Positions 1-6,292 of a DNA stretch of 10,901 nucleotides are shown here, in pieces. A program made the position numbers and the translations under genes. The first letter of the stretch is position 1; every line of letters starts with the position of its first letter. The stretch is from Burkholderiaceae bacterium (GTDB lineage: Bacteria; Pseudomonadota; Gammaproteobacteria; Burkholderiales; Burkholderiaceae). Below the pieces are notes generated by a model, which was not told the DNA's origin, ran no database searches, and worked only from the letters and a program-made list of their open reading frames with translations. The stretch lies in NCBI GenBank assembly GCA_022701845.1, contig JAKONS010000362.1:1-10901 (forward strand), read 5' to 3'.

Positions 1-1
1 G

Positions 2-709
2 CGCGCGGCGCTGGAAGAGGCCGCGAGCGCGTTTTCCACCTTCAACCTCGACCTGATGTACGCGCTGCCGGGCCAGACCATGGCGCAGCTGGAAGCCGAC
101 GTGGCCACCGCGCTGTCGTACGCGCCGGCGCATCTGTCGATCTACCACCTGACGGTCGAGCCGAACACGCTGTTCGCCCGCCACCCGCCGACGCTGCCGG
201 AGGACGACGACGCCTACGACATGCTCGACCGCATCACCGCGATGACCGGCGCCGCCGGGCTGCAGCGCTACGAGATTTCCGCCTATGCGCGCACCGACCA
301 CATCTGCCGGCACAACCTCAACTACTGGCGCTTCGGCGACTACCTGGGCATCGGCGCCGGCGCGCACGGCAAGCTGACCTTCGCCCACCGGGTGGTGCGC
401 CAGGTGCGGTTTCGCGAGCCCGAGCTCTACATGCGCCAGGCCCTGGCCGGGCGACCGCTAGCGCAGGAAAACGATGTCAGCCGCGCCGACCTGCCGTTCG
501 AATACATGGTGAACGCGCTGCGCCTGCGCGACGGCTTCGCGCTGCAGGATTTCAGCGAACGCACCGGCCTGGCGGTGACCGCCATCGCCCGGCCGCTGGA
601 GCAGGCGGAAGAACGCGGGCTGATCGTGCGCGACCTGCACCATGTGCGGCCGACCGAGCGGGGTTTCGATTTCCTGAACGATCTGCAGGCGCTGTTCCTG
701 GCGGGTTGA
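2..709 (+). CDS. hemW: HemW-type radical SAM heme chaperone, 3' part (5' end outside window)
   Basis: The last 235 codons of a HemW protein, open from the first in-frame codon of the window; full-length members have about 380-410 residues, so the N-terminal part with the CxxxCxxC [4Fe-4S]/SAM motif lies upstream. Visible family motifs are FNLDLMYALPGQ (window residues 14-25), the YEISAYAR...CRHNLNYW block, and GDYLGIGAGAHG. The C-terminal FEYMVNALRLRDGF stretch begins the HemN_C winged-helix region. HemW was long annotated as oxygen-independent coproporphyrinogen III oxidase, but characterised members bind heme and act as heme chaperones in the cytoplasm; CRHNLNYW is typical of HemW. The TGA stop sits in a 13-nt dyad (CGGGTT-G-AACCCG, 702-714) with no T-tract, so a terminator is doubtful. 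The tRNA-Ser gene follows 55 bp downstream. Product identity is secure; the paralogue HemN is less likely. Confidence 0.95.
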   Translation, partial: RAALEEAASAFSTFNLDLMYALPGQTMAQLEADVATALSYAPAHLSIYHLTVEPNTLFARHPPTLPEDDDAYDMLDRITAMTGAAGLQRYEISAYARTDHICRHNLNYWRFGDYLGIGAGAHGKLTFAHRVVRQVRFREPELYMRQALAGRPLAQENDVSRADLPFEYMVNALRLRDGFALQDFSERTGLAVTAIARPLEQAEERGLIVRDLHHVRPTERGFDFLNDLQALFLAG

Positions 710-748
710 ACCCGGCCGGGCGTGGTGGGGCGGGCAGGGCGCGCCGGC

Positions 749-754
749 TAGAAT
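749..754 (+). promoter_or_regulatory. Probable -10 element of the tRNA-Ser promoter (TAGAAT)
   Basis: TAGAAT matches TATAAT at five of six positions and ends 10 bp before the mature tRNA 5' end, the usual distance for a short pre-tRNA leader. It lies in GCCGGC-TAGAAT-C-GCCGGC, so it is flanked by two copies of GCCGGC. No good -35 hexamer is visible 16-18 bp upstream (the site reads TGGGGC), so the promoter may be weak or the tRNA may be partly co-transcribed with hemW. Confidence 0.45.
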
Positions 755-764
755 CGCCGGCTCA

Positions 765-852
765 GGAAGCTTGGCAGAGTGGTCGATTGCACCGGTCTTG
801 AAAACCGGCAACCCGCAAGGGTTCCAGGGTTCGAATCCCTGAGCTTCCGCCA
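765..852 (+). tRNA. serT: tRNA-Ser (anticodon UGA)
   Basis: A complete class II tRNA of 88 nt. The acceptor stem GGAAGCT (765-771) pairs with AGCTTCC (842-848), then discriminator G849 and an encoded CCA (850-852). The anticodon stem CCGGT/ACCGG (792-796/804-808) closes loop CTTGAAA with anticodon TGA at 799-801, reading UCA and probably other UCN serine codons. The long variable arm AACCC-GCAA-GGGTT (810-823) is diagnostic of tRNA-Ser. The T arm is CAGGG-TTCGAAT-CCCTG (825-841). All stems pair, so it should be functional. The serT symbol follows E. coli usage for the UGA isoacceptor. tRNA-Ser genes often serve as integration sites, and an accessory-looking metabolic region begins just downstream, but no integrase is in the window. 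Confidence 0.97.
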
Positions 853-899
853 ATGGCGTGCCGAATTGAAATCGCCGACAGGTTCGATCCTGCAGGCCA

Positions 900-917
900 C
901 GCTGGAGCACTCCAGCG
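900..917. repeat. Perfect GC-rich 8-2-8 inverted repeat between tRNA-Ser and the convergent receptor gene
   Basis: CGCTGGAG-CA-CTCCAGCG is a perfect palindrome 48 bp after the tRNA and 42 bp beyond the stop of the convergent Bug receptor gene. As RNA it would form a 7-bp stem with a GCAC tetraloop on either strand. A bidirectional transcription end or mRNA 3'-end-protecting hairpin is plausible from the position, but neither strand shows a T-tract after the stem, so it is not a canonical intrinsic terminator. Confidence 0.5.
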
Positions 918-959
918 CAACGCTGTGTTCCCACCGCGGCCCGGCATAGCCTGCATGGC

Positions 960-1946
960 TCAGGGCCGCTGGATCGTCCGGCGTTCCTTGACCGCCTTGC
1001 CGAGCCGCGCGTAGAGCACCGTCTCCTTCTCGATCACCGCCGCGAGCTTCGCAGGATCGCTGTCGAGCACCGGCGTCATGCCGACGTCGACCAGCATGCC
1101 GGGATAGTCGGGCCGCACGACCAATCGGTCCAGCGAAGCCCTCAGCGCGGCGATCACCGGTTCGGGCGTGCGTGCGGGCACGAAGACGCCGGCCCAGGAA
1201 TCGAAGCTGAAATCCTGCAGACCCGACTCGGCGAAGGTCGGCACGTCGGGCAGCTGTGCGCTGCGGGTGGGCGTGGCGACGGCGATGGCGCGGATCTTTC
1301 CCGATTTGATCTGCGGCAGCACCGAGCCCAGCGTGGCGAACGACAGATCCACGTTGCCGGCCATCAGGTCCATCATGGCGGGCGCGGCGCCCTGGTAGGT
1401 GACCGGCGTGATCCGGGTCTGCGTGAGCTGCGAGAACTGCTCGGCCGCCAGCAGCGGCGAGGAGCCCTGCGCCGCCGCGTTGTAGCGGTCGGGATGGCGG
1501 CGTAGCTCGGCGACGAACTCGGCGTAGTTGCGCGCCGGGAAGTCCGGCCGTACCACCAGTACCGTGGGCGCGGTGGCGATGGCCCGCACCGGACGGATGT
1601 CCTTCTGGCTGTCGAAGGTGATGCCTTCCATCATGGCCGGATTGATGGTGATGTTCAGGCTCGCGACCAGCGTGGTGTAGCCATCGGGCGCGGCTTTGGC
1701 GGCCGCGGCGGTGGCGATGTTGCCCGCCGCGCCCGGCCGGTTGTCGACCACGAACGGCTGCTTCAGGTCTTCGCTCAGGTGCCTCGAGGCGATGCGCGCG
1801 ATGATGTCCGTCGGGCCGCCCGGCGAAAAACCGACCAGCACCCGTACCGGGCGGTCCGGCCAGGTCGGCGACTGCGCCTGAGCGCTGCTGCAGGCGAGCG
1901 CCATCGTCGTGAGGAAGATCCAAGAACGTCGGTTGAATCGGGTCAT
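960..1946 (-). CDS. Bug/TctC-family tripartite tricarboxylate transporter receptor (periplasmic)
   Basis: A 328-residue periplasmic solute receptor of the Bug (Bordetella uptake gene)/TctC family, usual length about 320-330. A signal peptide covers residues 1-24: basic MTRFNRR, hydrophobic core, likely cleavage at AQA|QS. Family motifs follow in order: VRVLVGFSPGGPTDIIAR (34-51, first ligand loop), VVDNRPGAAGN (66-76), PDGYTTL (87-93), VTYQGAAPAMMDLMAGNVD (182-200), and LPDVPTFAESGL (232-243). Such receptors bind carboxylates or related small molecules and deliver them to a TctA/TctB membrane pair; no such pair is in the window. ATG at 1946 is chosen because the signal peptide begins there, with GGAA about 11 bp upstream. 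The frame stays open upstream inside the amidase gene, but that part is shadow. It lies 62 bp after the amidase stop, same strand, so probably the second gene of that operon. The ligand is unknown; an amide or its carboxylic-acid product is an inference from context. Confidence 0.93.
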   Translation of the reverse strand: MTRFNRRSWIFLTTMALACSSAQAQSPTWPDRPVRVLVGFSPGGPTDIIARIASRHLSEDLKQPFVVDNRPGAAGNIATAAAAKAAPDGYTTLVASLNITINPAMMEGITFDSQKDIRPVRAIATAPTVLVVRPDFPARNYAEFVAELRRHPDRYNAAAQGSSPLLAAEQFSQLTQTRITPVTYQGAAPAMMDLMAGNVDLSFATLGSVLPQIKSGKIRAIAVATPTRSAQLPDVPTFAESGLQDFSFDSWAGVFVPARTPEPVIAALRASLDRLVVRPDYPGMLVDVGMTPVLDSDPAKLAAVIEKETVLYARLGKAVKERRTIQRP

Positions 1947-2008
1947 GCTGCTGGTTCCGGTGGAGGGTGGTGGAGGATCGGCTCGGGCAGGCAGCGCACC
2001 GTGACGCT

Positions 2009-3520
2009 TCAGGTCGTGGCGGGTGCCCGCAGCATGATTGCCAGCGGCGCCCGGCGCGGCGCGAAGCCCAGGGCGGACTGCAGCGCCTGGGCGACACGCA
2101 ATAACAGTGCCTCCTGGTGATAGCCGCCGGCCAACTGCACCGCCACCGGCATTCCCGCATCGGTGAAACCCGCCGGCAGCGAGATCGCCGGGTGTCCGGT
2201 CAGCGAGAAGAGGCTGCCCGCCGACCCGGCCGTGAAATCGACGACCGCTTCGGCGTCGGCGAAGGCCGGGGCACTGCGGCCGGTCATCGGCAGCAACAGG
2301 CAGTCGAATTCCCGAAAGAGCGCGTCGGTGCGCTGTGCCAATTCGTCGCGGCGGCTGCGAGCGGCGAGGTAGTCGACCGCGGGGATGGCCATGCCGGCCT
2401 GGAGCTTCTCGCGCAAGGACCGGCCCATCAGGTGGCCGTATTCCCGGAAGTCGTCCAGGTTGGCTGCCGAGCTCTCGCAGCGGTTGATCGGCAGGGCGAC
2501 ACTGCGGTAGTCGGCGGGCGGTATCGGCAGGGCGGCGTCCCGCACCTCCGCGCCGGCGCTCCGCAATGCGTCGGCAGCCCTTCGCAGCGCATCGGCAATG
2601 GCCGGCTCGGTCGGTGGCTGCGTCGCGTGCAGCGTGGGCAGATAGCCGATGCGCAGTCCTGCGACGCCGCGCTCCAGCCCGACCAGCGTGTTCTCCACCT
2701 CGTGCTGCAGGCTCACCGCGTCGGCCGGGTCGTGGCCGGCGATCGCCTGGTAGACAAGGGCGCAATCCTCCACCGTAACCGCCAGCGGGCCGACCGCGTC
2801 GAAGCTCGGGCAGTTGGTCATCACGCCGTAGCGGCTGATGCGCCCGAAGGTGGGCTTCAGGCCGACGACGCCGCAGGCGGCCGCCGGCAGACGCACCGAA
2901 CCGCCGGTATCGGTGCCGATGGCGAACAGTGCGGTACCGGCCGCCACCGCAGCACCGGCACCGCTGGAGGAACCGCCGGTGAAATGCGCCGGGTTCCAGG
3001 GGTTCGCCGCGGGCGGCGCCGGAAGGTCGAAATGCACCGCACCGGTCCCGGTACCGTATTCCCAGGTGTTGAGCTTGCCGACCAGTACCGCGCCCGCGGC
3101 CGCCAGCCGGTCCACCAGCGTGGCCTGCAAAGCCGGGTCGTGGCGCTGCGGCACGCGCGAGCCGCCGGTCGTGGGCAGAGCGCTGGTGCGGATGTTGTCC
3201 TTGACCGCGAAAGGTATGCCGTCGAGCGAACCCAGGCGCTTGCCGGCCCGTGCGCGCACACCGGACGCCAGCGCCGCCGCACGCGCGGCGGCGCGGTCTT
3301 CCCGCAGGTACGAGTGCACGACGCCGTCGACCTCGTCGATGCGGTCGAACACTGCCTGCAGCAGCGCATCCGGCGCCAGGCGGCCGCTGTCGATCAGGTG
3401 CGATGCTTCGGCGACCGACAGGTCCGCGAGGCTGGTTCGGCTGGAGCCGGTAACGGCGTTCTGCAAGGCGTGGTCGTGCAGCACCATGGCGCCGAAAGTC
3501 TGCTGCTCAAAAGAGTTCAT
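2009..3520 (-). CDS. Amidase-signature family hydrolase
   Basis: A 503-residue cytoplasmic amidase of the amidase-signature family (GatA/FAAH-like fold), normal in length. The Ser-cisSer-Lys triad is readable from ATG 3520: Lys107 in GIPFAVKDNI, cis-Ser184 in TGGSSSGAG, and nucleophile Ser208 in GTDTGGSVRLPA. The 24-residue gap between the two serines equals that in malonamidase E2 and FAAH. The reaction is hydrolysis of a carboxamide to acid plus ammonia or amine; the substrate cannot be read. It is not a credible GatA because gatB/gatC are absent and the partner is a transport receptor. Start choice: ATG 3520 lies about 25 bp after the predicted transcription start with no Shine-Dalgarno; ATG 3487 (MVLHDH) would give 492 residues, and the frame extends to an alternative start at 3574 that would overlap the promoter. 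It is first in a two-gene leftward unit with the receptor and divergent from the TetR gene, which is the likely regulator. Confidence 0.93.
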   Translation of the reverse strand: MNSFEQQTFGAMVLHDHALQNAVTGSSRTSLADLSVAEASHLIDSGRLAPDALLQAVFDRIDEVDGVVHSYLREDRAAARAAALASGVRARAGKRLGSLDGIPFAVKDNIRTSALPTTGGSRVPQRHDPALQATLVDRLAAAGAVLVGKLNTWEYGTGTGAVHFDLPAPPAANPWNPAHFTGGSSSGAGAAVAAGTALFAIGTDTGGSVRLPAAACGVVGLKPTFGRISRYGVMTNCPSFDAVGPLAVTVEDCALVYQAIAGHDPADAVSLQHEVENTLVGLERGVAGLRIGYLPTLHATQPPTEPAIADALRRAADALRSAGAEVRDAALPIPPADYRSVALPINRCESSAANLDDFREYGHLMGRSLREKLQAGMAIPAVDYLAARSRRDELAQRTDALFREFDCLLLPMTGRSAPAFADAEAVVDFTAGSAGSLFSLTGHPAISLPAGFTDAGMPVAVQLAGGYHQEALLLRVAQALQSALGFAPRRAPLAIMLRAPATT

Positions 3521-3523
3521 ACA

Positions 3524-3553
3524 TTCGTTTAATACATTTGTATTAATTATGAT
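3524..3553 (+). promoter_or_regulatory. Candidate promoter of the TetR-type gene
   Basis: TATGAT at 3548-3553 is a good -10 (five of six). The best -35 at 18 bp is TTCGTT (3524-3529), which is poor, so only the -10 is convincing. The palindrome 3529-3546 fills the spacer, consistent with autorepression. It would give a leader of roughly 55 nt to ATG 3616. Confidence 0.35.
3529..3546. promoter_or_regulatory. Probable TetR-family operator: perfect 8-2-8 palindrome in the divergent intergenic region
   Basis: TTAATACA-TT-TGTATTAA is perfectly symmetric and sits in the AT-rich gap between the divergent amidase and tetR-type genes. Its right end abuts the -10 of the leftward amidase promoter, so it covers the predicted start of that transcript. 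It also lies between the candidate -35 and -10 of the rightward tetR promoter. A second partial half-site, ATACATT at 3519-3525, repeats 3532-3538 with a 13-bp step. An 18-bp dyad on both divergent promoters is the expected arrangement for an autoregulated TetR repressor. The symmetry and position are seen; binding by the adjacent regulator is inferred. Confidence 0.75.
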
Positions 3554-3574
3554 TTGCGGCCTGTCGGCAGGCAA
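3546..3574 (-). promoter_or_regulatory. Predicted sigma-70 promoter of the amidase-receptor operon
   Basis: Read leftward: TTGCCT (-35, 3574-3569), a 17-bp spacer, then CATAAT (-10, 3551-3546). Each hexamer matches its consensus at four or five of six positions and the spacing is optimal. Transcription would start about 7 bp on, inside the palindrome at 3529-3546, leaving a leader of only about 20 nt before ATG 3520 and no room for a standard ribosome binding site. Confidence 0.6.
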
Positions 3575-3615
3575 GTAATGGATGAGGATGGAAACGACGG
3601 TTGAACGAGAGCGCC

Positions 3616-4374
3616 ATGGGCACGGATGAGTCGTCGATGCCGGCTGCAGATGCCGGAATGTTGAGAGGCGCGTCGACTCGCCAAGCCATCCTCGCCGCCA
3701 CCAAGGAGCTGGTGGCGCTGCGCGGGCCGGATGGCACCACGGTTCGCAACATCGCGTCCCTTTCCGGCGCGAACCATGCGGCGATCGCGTATTACTTCCA
3801 GTCGAAGGACAAGCTGGTGCGCCTGGCGACCGGCGAGATCACCGCGGATGTGAACCGCGAACGAATTGCCCGTCTGGAGGCCCTGGAACATGCAGCGGGT
3901 GGCCGGGCGCTCGAACCCGTCGCCATCCTGGAAGCCCTGATCGCACCGATCCTCGACGCATCACGTTCGGCAGACGGCGGCAGCCTCTACATCCGCACGG
4001 TGTTCCAGGCCCGTGTGAACGCCGAATTCGGGCAGGGCACCTTCGACATGAACGCAGACGTGGCGCGGCGGTTCGTCGACGCGATCAGCCGCACCTTTGC
4101 GGGGGAGACCCGGGAGCAGGCGATCTGGCGCTACGAGTTCGCGCGCGGTGCCGCGGTACACCTCGTCGCCAACCTCGATCCCTTGTCGCGTCGTTTCGAG
4201 CACATCGCCCGTCTGGACGGCGAGCCGCTTGCCGCGACTCCGGCCCACACGCTGGACCGCCGTCATATCGAGCAGGTCATCGCGCTGATTGCGGGTGGCT
4301 TTTGCGTGGCTGCTGCAGCCGAAGCACCGGGCATCCGTTCCACTGCTGCGAGCGTGCGGGGTGCCGGTCGCTGA
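3616..4374 (+). CDS. TetR-family transcriptional regulator
   Basis: A TetR-type repressor of 252 residues from ATG 3616. The N-terminal helix-turn-helix domain reads STRQAILAATKELVALRG, TTVRNIASLSGANHAAIAYYF, then QSKDKLV (about residues 20-68); the AIAYYFQSKDKL pattern is the recognition helix and following helix of TetR proteins and resembles the CecR/YbiH-type subgroup. The rest is a ligand-binding/dimerisation domain of low similarity within the family. ATG 3616 has GAGAG 5 bp upstream; TTG 3601 is an alternative start adding five residues. Divergent from the amidase-receptor operon and sharing an intergenic region with an 18-bp palindrome, it most likely represses that operon and itself, with induction by the amide substrate or its product (inference). 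It ends 14 bp from the convergent AraC-family gene, with no terminator visible between them. Confidence 0.93.
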   Translation: MGTDESSMPAADAGMLRGASTRQAILAATKELVALRGPDGTTVRNIASLSGANHAAIAYYFQSKDKLVRLATGEITADVNRERIARLEALEHAAGGRALEPVAILEALIAPILDASRSADGGSLYIRTVFQARVNAEFGQGTFDMNADVARRFVDAISRTFAGETREQAIWRYEFARGAAVHLVANLDPLSRRFEHIARLDGEPLAATPAHTLDRRHIEQVIALIAGGFCVAAAAEAPGIRSTAASVRGAGR

Positions 4375-4388
4375 TCGGGGCGACTCCT

Positions 4389-5192
4389 CTATTGGTCGTG
4401 GGAATCAGGTAGGCCGGCCCGGTCATCAGGCACCGAGCCCAACGCTGACGACGACTGCTCGACGAACTGCGTCGGCGCCATGGCCGTCACCTGCCGAAAG
4501 GCCGCGGCGAACGCCGCCGCACTGGCGAAACCCGCGGCCGTCGATACCCGCGCGATCGACTCTCCGCGGGCCAGGCGGTCGATCGCCCGCACGATGCGGG
4601 CGCGCTGCCGCCAGGCCTTGAAGGTCAGTCCGGTTTCTGCCGGGAAAAGCCGGCTGGCGCTGCGCACCGACGTCGCCGAGCGTTCGGCGAGTGCCGGCAA
4701 GCTCGACCGGTTCTGCCAGTCGGAGAACGTGGCCTCCGCCAGTCGGCGACCCGCCGGGCTCGTCGGCCAGGGCAGGAAGGTGGGGGCGTCCGTCACGCCG
4801 GTCAGTTCGTGCAGCATCAGCCTGGCCACCAGCGCCGCCTTCGCCGGTTCTTGATCGGGGGTCAGCGCGGCCTCCAGCAGCGAGCGCAGGAGCGGCGTGA
4901 TCTGCAGCGCGAATGCCCCGCGTTCGCGCAGTACCGGTGGCGCCCATTCGGCTACCGCGGCGGGTTGCCAGTGCACCATCCACAACTCGGCGTCGGTCAG
5001 CGCCTCGACCCGGTGCGACACGCCCGCCGGCACCCAGACGGCCAGTTGCGGCGGCACCAGCCAGCGGCCTTGGTCGGTATGCACCTGCACCATGCCGGCA
5101 GCTGCGAACGTGAGTTGCGCCGCGTCGTGGGCGTGCATCGGCAGCTCGGTGCCGCGGGGCTTGACGCCACGGTGGACGGTGAACAGGCTCAT
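4389..5192 (-). CDS. AraC-family transcriptional regulator with N-terminal cupin domain
   Basis: A 267-residue regulator. The N-terminal half is an AraC-binding cupin: MHAHDAAQLTFAAAGMVQV (19-37, histidines 20 and 22), then VPPQLAVWVPAGVSHRV (46-62). The C-terminal half has the double helix-turn-helix: SLPALAERSATSVRSASRLF (about 164-183) followed by ETGLTFKAWRQRARIVRAI, and second helix-turn-helix SIARVSTAAGFASAAAFAAAFRQV (about 212-235) with the closing APTQF. This cupin-plus-HTH_18 layout is common in regulators that activate a neighbouring gene on binding a small effector. The tail after residue 245 is extra and polar. ATG 5192 is the longest ATG start; no clear Shine-Dalgarno precedes it, and a tandem 10-bp repeat overlaps the codon. 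It is divergent from the MDR oxidoreductase, the most likely target. Confidence 0.93.
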   Translation of the reverse strand: MSLFTVHRGVKPRGTELPMHAHDAAQLTFAAAGMVQVHTDQGRWLVPPQLAVWVPAGVSHRVEALTDAELWMVHWQPAAVAEWAPPVLRERGAFALQITPLLRSLLEAALTPDQEPAKAALVARLMLHELTGVTDAPTFLPWPTSPAGRRLAEATFSDWQNRSSLPALAERSATSVRSASRLFPAETGLTFKAWRQRARIVRAIDRLARGESIARVSTAAGFASAAAFAAAFRQVTAMAPTQFVEQSSSALGSVPDDRAGLPDSHDQ

Positions 5193-5210
5193 GGCGTCGG
5201 ATGGCGTCGG
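5191..5210. repeat. Tandem duplication ATGGCGTCGG x2 over the AraC-family start codon
   Basis: Two exact head-to-tail copies of ATGGCGTCGG, the first overlapping the AraC-family start codon at 5190-5192. Read leftward, the leader is CCGACGCCAT repeated just before GAGCC. It could be a replication-slippage product that alters the leader, or have no role. Confidence 0.6.
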
Positions 5211-5300
5211 GCAGCTTCGGGTGGGCAGTGACGAGCATCGTTGGCGTCTCTGCGATGCAGACTGGCGCCACCTCGTCGCGGCGCACGCCTATCGTCAGGA

Positions 5301-5315
5301 CATCCGGACCGGATG
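5301..5315. promoter_or_regulatory. Candidate operator dyad upstream of the MDR oxidoreductase
   Basis: CATCCG-GAC-CGGATG is a perfect 6-3-6 inverted repeat 18 bp before the MDR start codon and just after a possible -10 (TATCGT, 5290-5295). A second, shorter dyad, TCTGC-GAT-GCAGA, lies at 5249-5261. AraC-family activators usually bind direct repeats rather than dyads, so the owner of these sites is unclear. In GC-rich DNA, dyads this short are not rare. Confidence 0.3.
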
Positions 5316-5323
5316 CTGACAAC

Positions 5324-5329
5324 AGGGGA
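5324..5329 (+). promoter_or_regulatory. Ribosome binding site of the MDR oxidoreductase
   Basis: AGGGGA lies 4 bp before ATG 5334 and fixes that start. The same frame is open upstream from 5241, but those 31 codons have no enzyme homology and are discounted. Confidence 0.7.
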
Positions 5330-5333
5330 AAAA

Positions 5334-6251
5334 ATGAAGGCTGTGATTCTCGACGAGTACGGCGACAACCGGGTGCTCCGCTACACCGATGTCGACATGC
5401 CCACACCCGGCGCTGGCCAGGTGCTGGTGAAGATCCACGCCGCGGGTGTCAACCCGGTGGACTGGAAGATCCGCGGGGGCCTGGGCCGGCGCATGGGCCT
5501 GACGCTGCCGATCCACCTGGGCGGTGAGATTGCCGGGACGGTGCAGGCCGTCGGCGACGGCACCGAGGGCCTGCGGGTCGGCGATGCCGTGTTCGGCATC
5601 ATCGGCACCGGCGGCTTCGCCGAGTACGCCGCGGTGGACGCAGGGCTGCTCGCCGTCAAGCCCGCCAATCTCGATTTCGTCCAGGCCGCCGCGATACCGC
5701 TCGGTGCGTTGACGGCCTGGCAGGCCATGTTCGACCTCGGTGGGCTGGTCGCGGGGCAGCGTCTGCTGATCACCAACGGGTCGGGCGGCGTCGGCTCGAT
5801 GGCGGTGCAGATCGCCAAGGCCCGGGGCGCGCACGTCACCGCCATGGCCTCGGGGCGCAACGAGGCCTATGTGCGCGGTCTGGGCGCAGACGCATTCATC
5901 GACTACACCCGGCAACCGTTCGAGCAGGTGGCACACGACATGGACGTCGTCTTCGACACGGTGGGCGGCGACACCTTCCAGCGCGCCTACTCGGTATTGC
6001 GGGCGGGCGGCGCGATGATCACGGCGGTCGAGTTTCCCCAGGACGAGGCGCAGCAACACGGTGTGCGCGCGTACCGGGTGTTCTGCAAGCCCGACGCGGT
6101 CCAACTCGCATCCATCCGCGACATGGCCGAGGCGGGCCGCCTGGTGCCGCATGTCGCCACGGTGTTGCCGCTCGCGGAGGTTGGCAAGGCGCTCGCGCTG
6201 TCCGAGGCCGGACGCACCCGCGGCAAGATCGTGCTGCGGATCGGCGCCTGA
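5334..6251 (+). CDS. NADP-dependent quinone oxidoreductase-like MDR enzyme (zinc-free)
   Basis: A 305-residue medium-chain dehydrogenase/reductase of the quinone oxidoreductase (QOR) type. The N-terminal GroES-like domain contains MKAVILDEYG, VLVKIHAAGVNPVDWKIRGG (30-49), and GGEIAGTVQAVG...GDAVFG (63-88). Domain two is the Rossmann fold, with LLITNGSGGVGSMAVQIAKARGA (144-166; GSGGVG at 149-154) and DVVFDTVGGDTFQRAY. The C-terminal strand GKIVLRI closes the fold. The structural-zinc cysteine cluster and catalytic cysteine of alcohol dehydrogenases are absent, as in QOR. The general reaction is NAD(P)H-dependent reduction of a quinone or activated C=C bond; the physiological substrate is unknown. 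The start is supported by AGGGGA 4 bp upstream. Divergent from the AraC regulator (141-bp gap) and convergent with the GntR gene (41-bp gap, no clear terminator), it forms a single-gene module with no evident metabolic tie to its neighbours. Confidence 0.92.
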   Translation: MKAVILDEYGDNRVLRYTDVDMPTPGAGQVLVKIHAAGVNPVDWKIRGGLGRRMGLTLPIHLGGEIAGTVQAVGDGTEGLRVGDAVFGIIGTGGFAEYAAVDAGLLAVKPANLDFVQAAAIPLGALTAWQAMFDLGGLVAGQRLLITNGSGGVGSMAVQIAKARGAHVTAMASGRNEAYVRGLGADAFIDYTRQPFEQVAHDMDVVFDTVGGDTFQRAYSVLRAGGAMITAVEFPQDEAQQHGVRAYRVFCKPDAVQLASIRDMAEAGRLVPHVATVLPLAEVGKALALSEAGRTRGKIVLRIGA

Positions 6252-6292
6252 CGCAGCCTCGCGGCTTCGCCGGCTCCGCGCCGCACATGACC

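Noticed and set aside
1875..1895. Possible lipobox in the first Bug receptor (ALAC at residues 16-19).
   Set aside because: The -3 position is Ala instead of Leu/Val, and a normal signal peptidase I site AQA|QS follows five residues later, so a soluble periplasmic receptor is more likely.
960..2765. A 601-codon frame that could be read as an N-terminal extension or fusion of the first Bug receptor.
   Set aside because: A signal peptide begins exactly at ATG 1946, and the upstream 273 codons lie out of frame in the amidase gene with no domain.
2009..3520. Amidase as GatA subunit of the Asp/Glu-tRNA amidotransferase.
   Set aside because: No gatB or gatC beside it, and its operon partner is a transport receptor under a TetR regulator.
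2117..3532. A 471-codon rightward open frame opposite the amidase gene.
   Set aside because: Antisense to the amidase, whose triad and spacing are intact; the translation has no recognisable family.
6252..6292. GGC-TTC-GCC hairpin as terminator between the MDR and GntR genes.
   Set aside because: Short lopsided stem and no T-tract on either strand.
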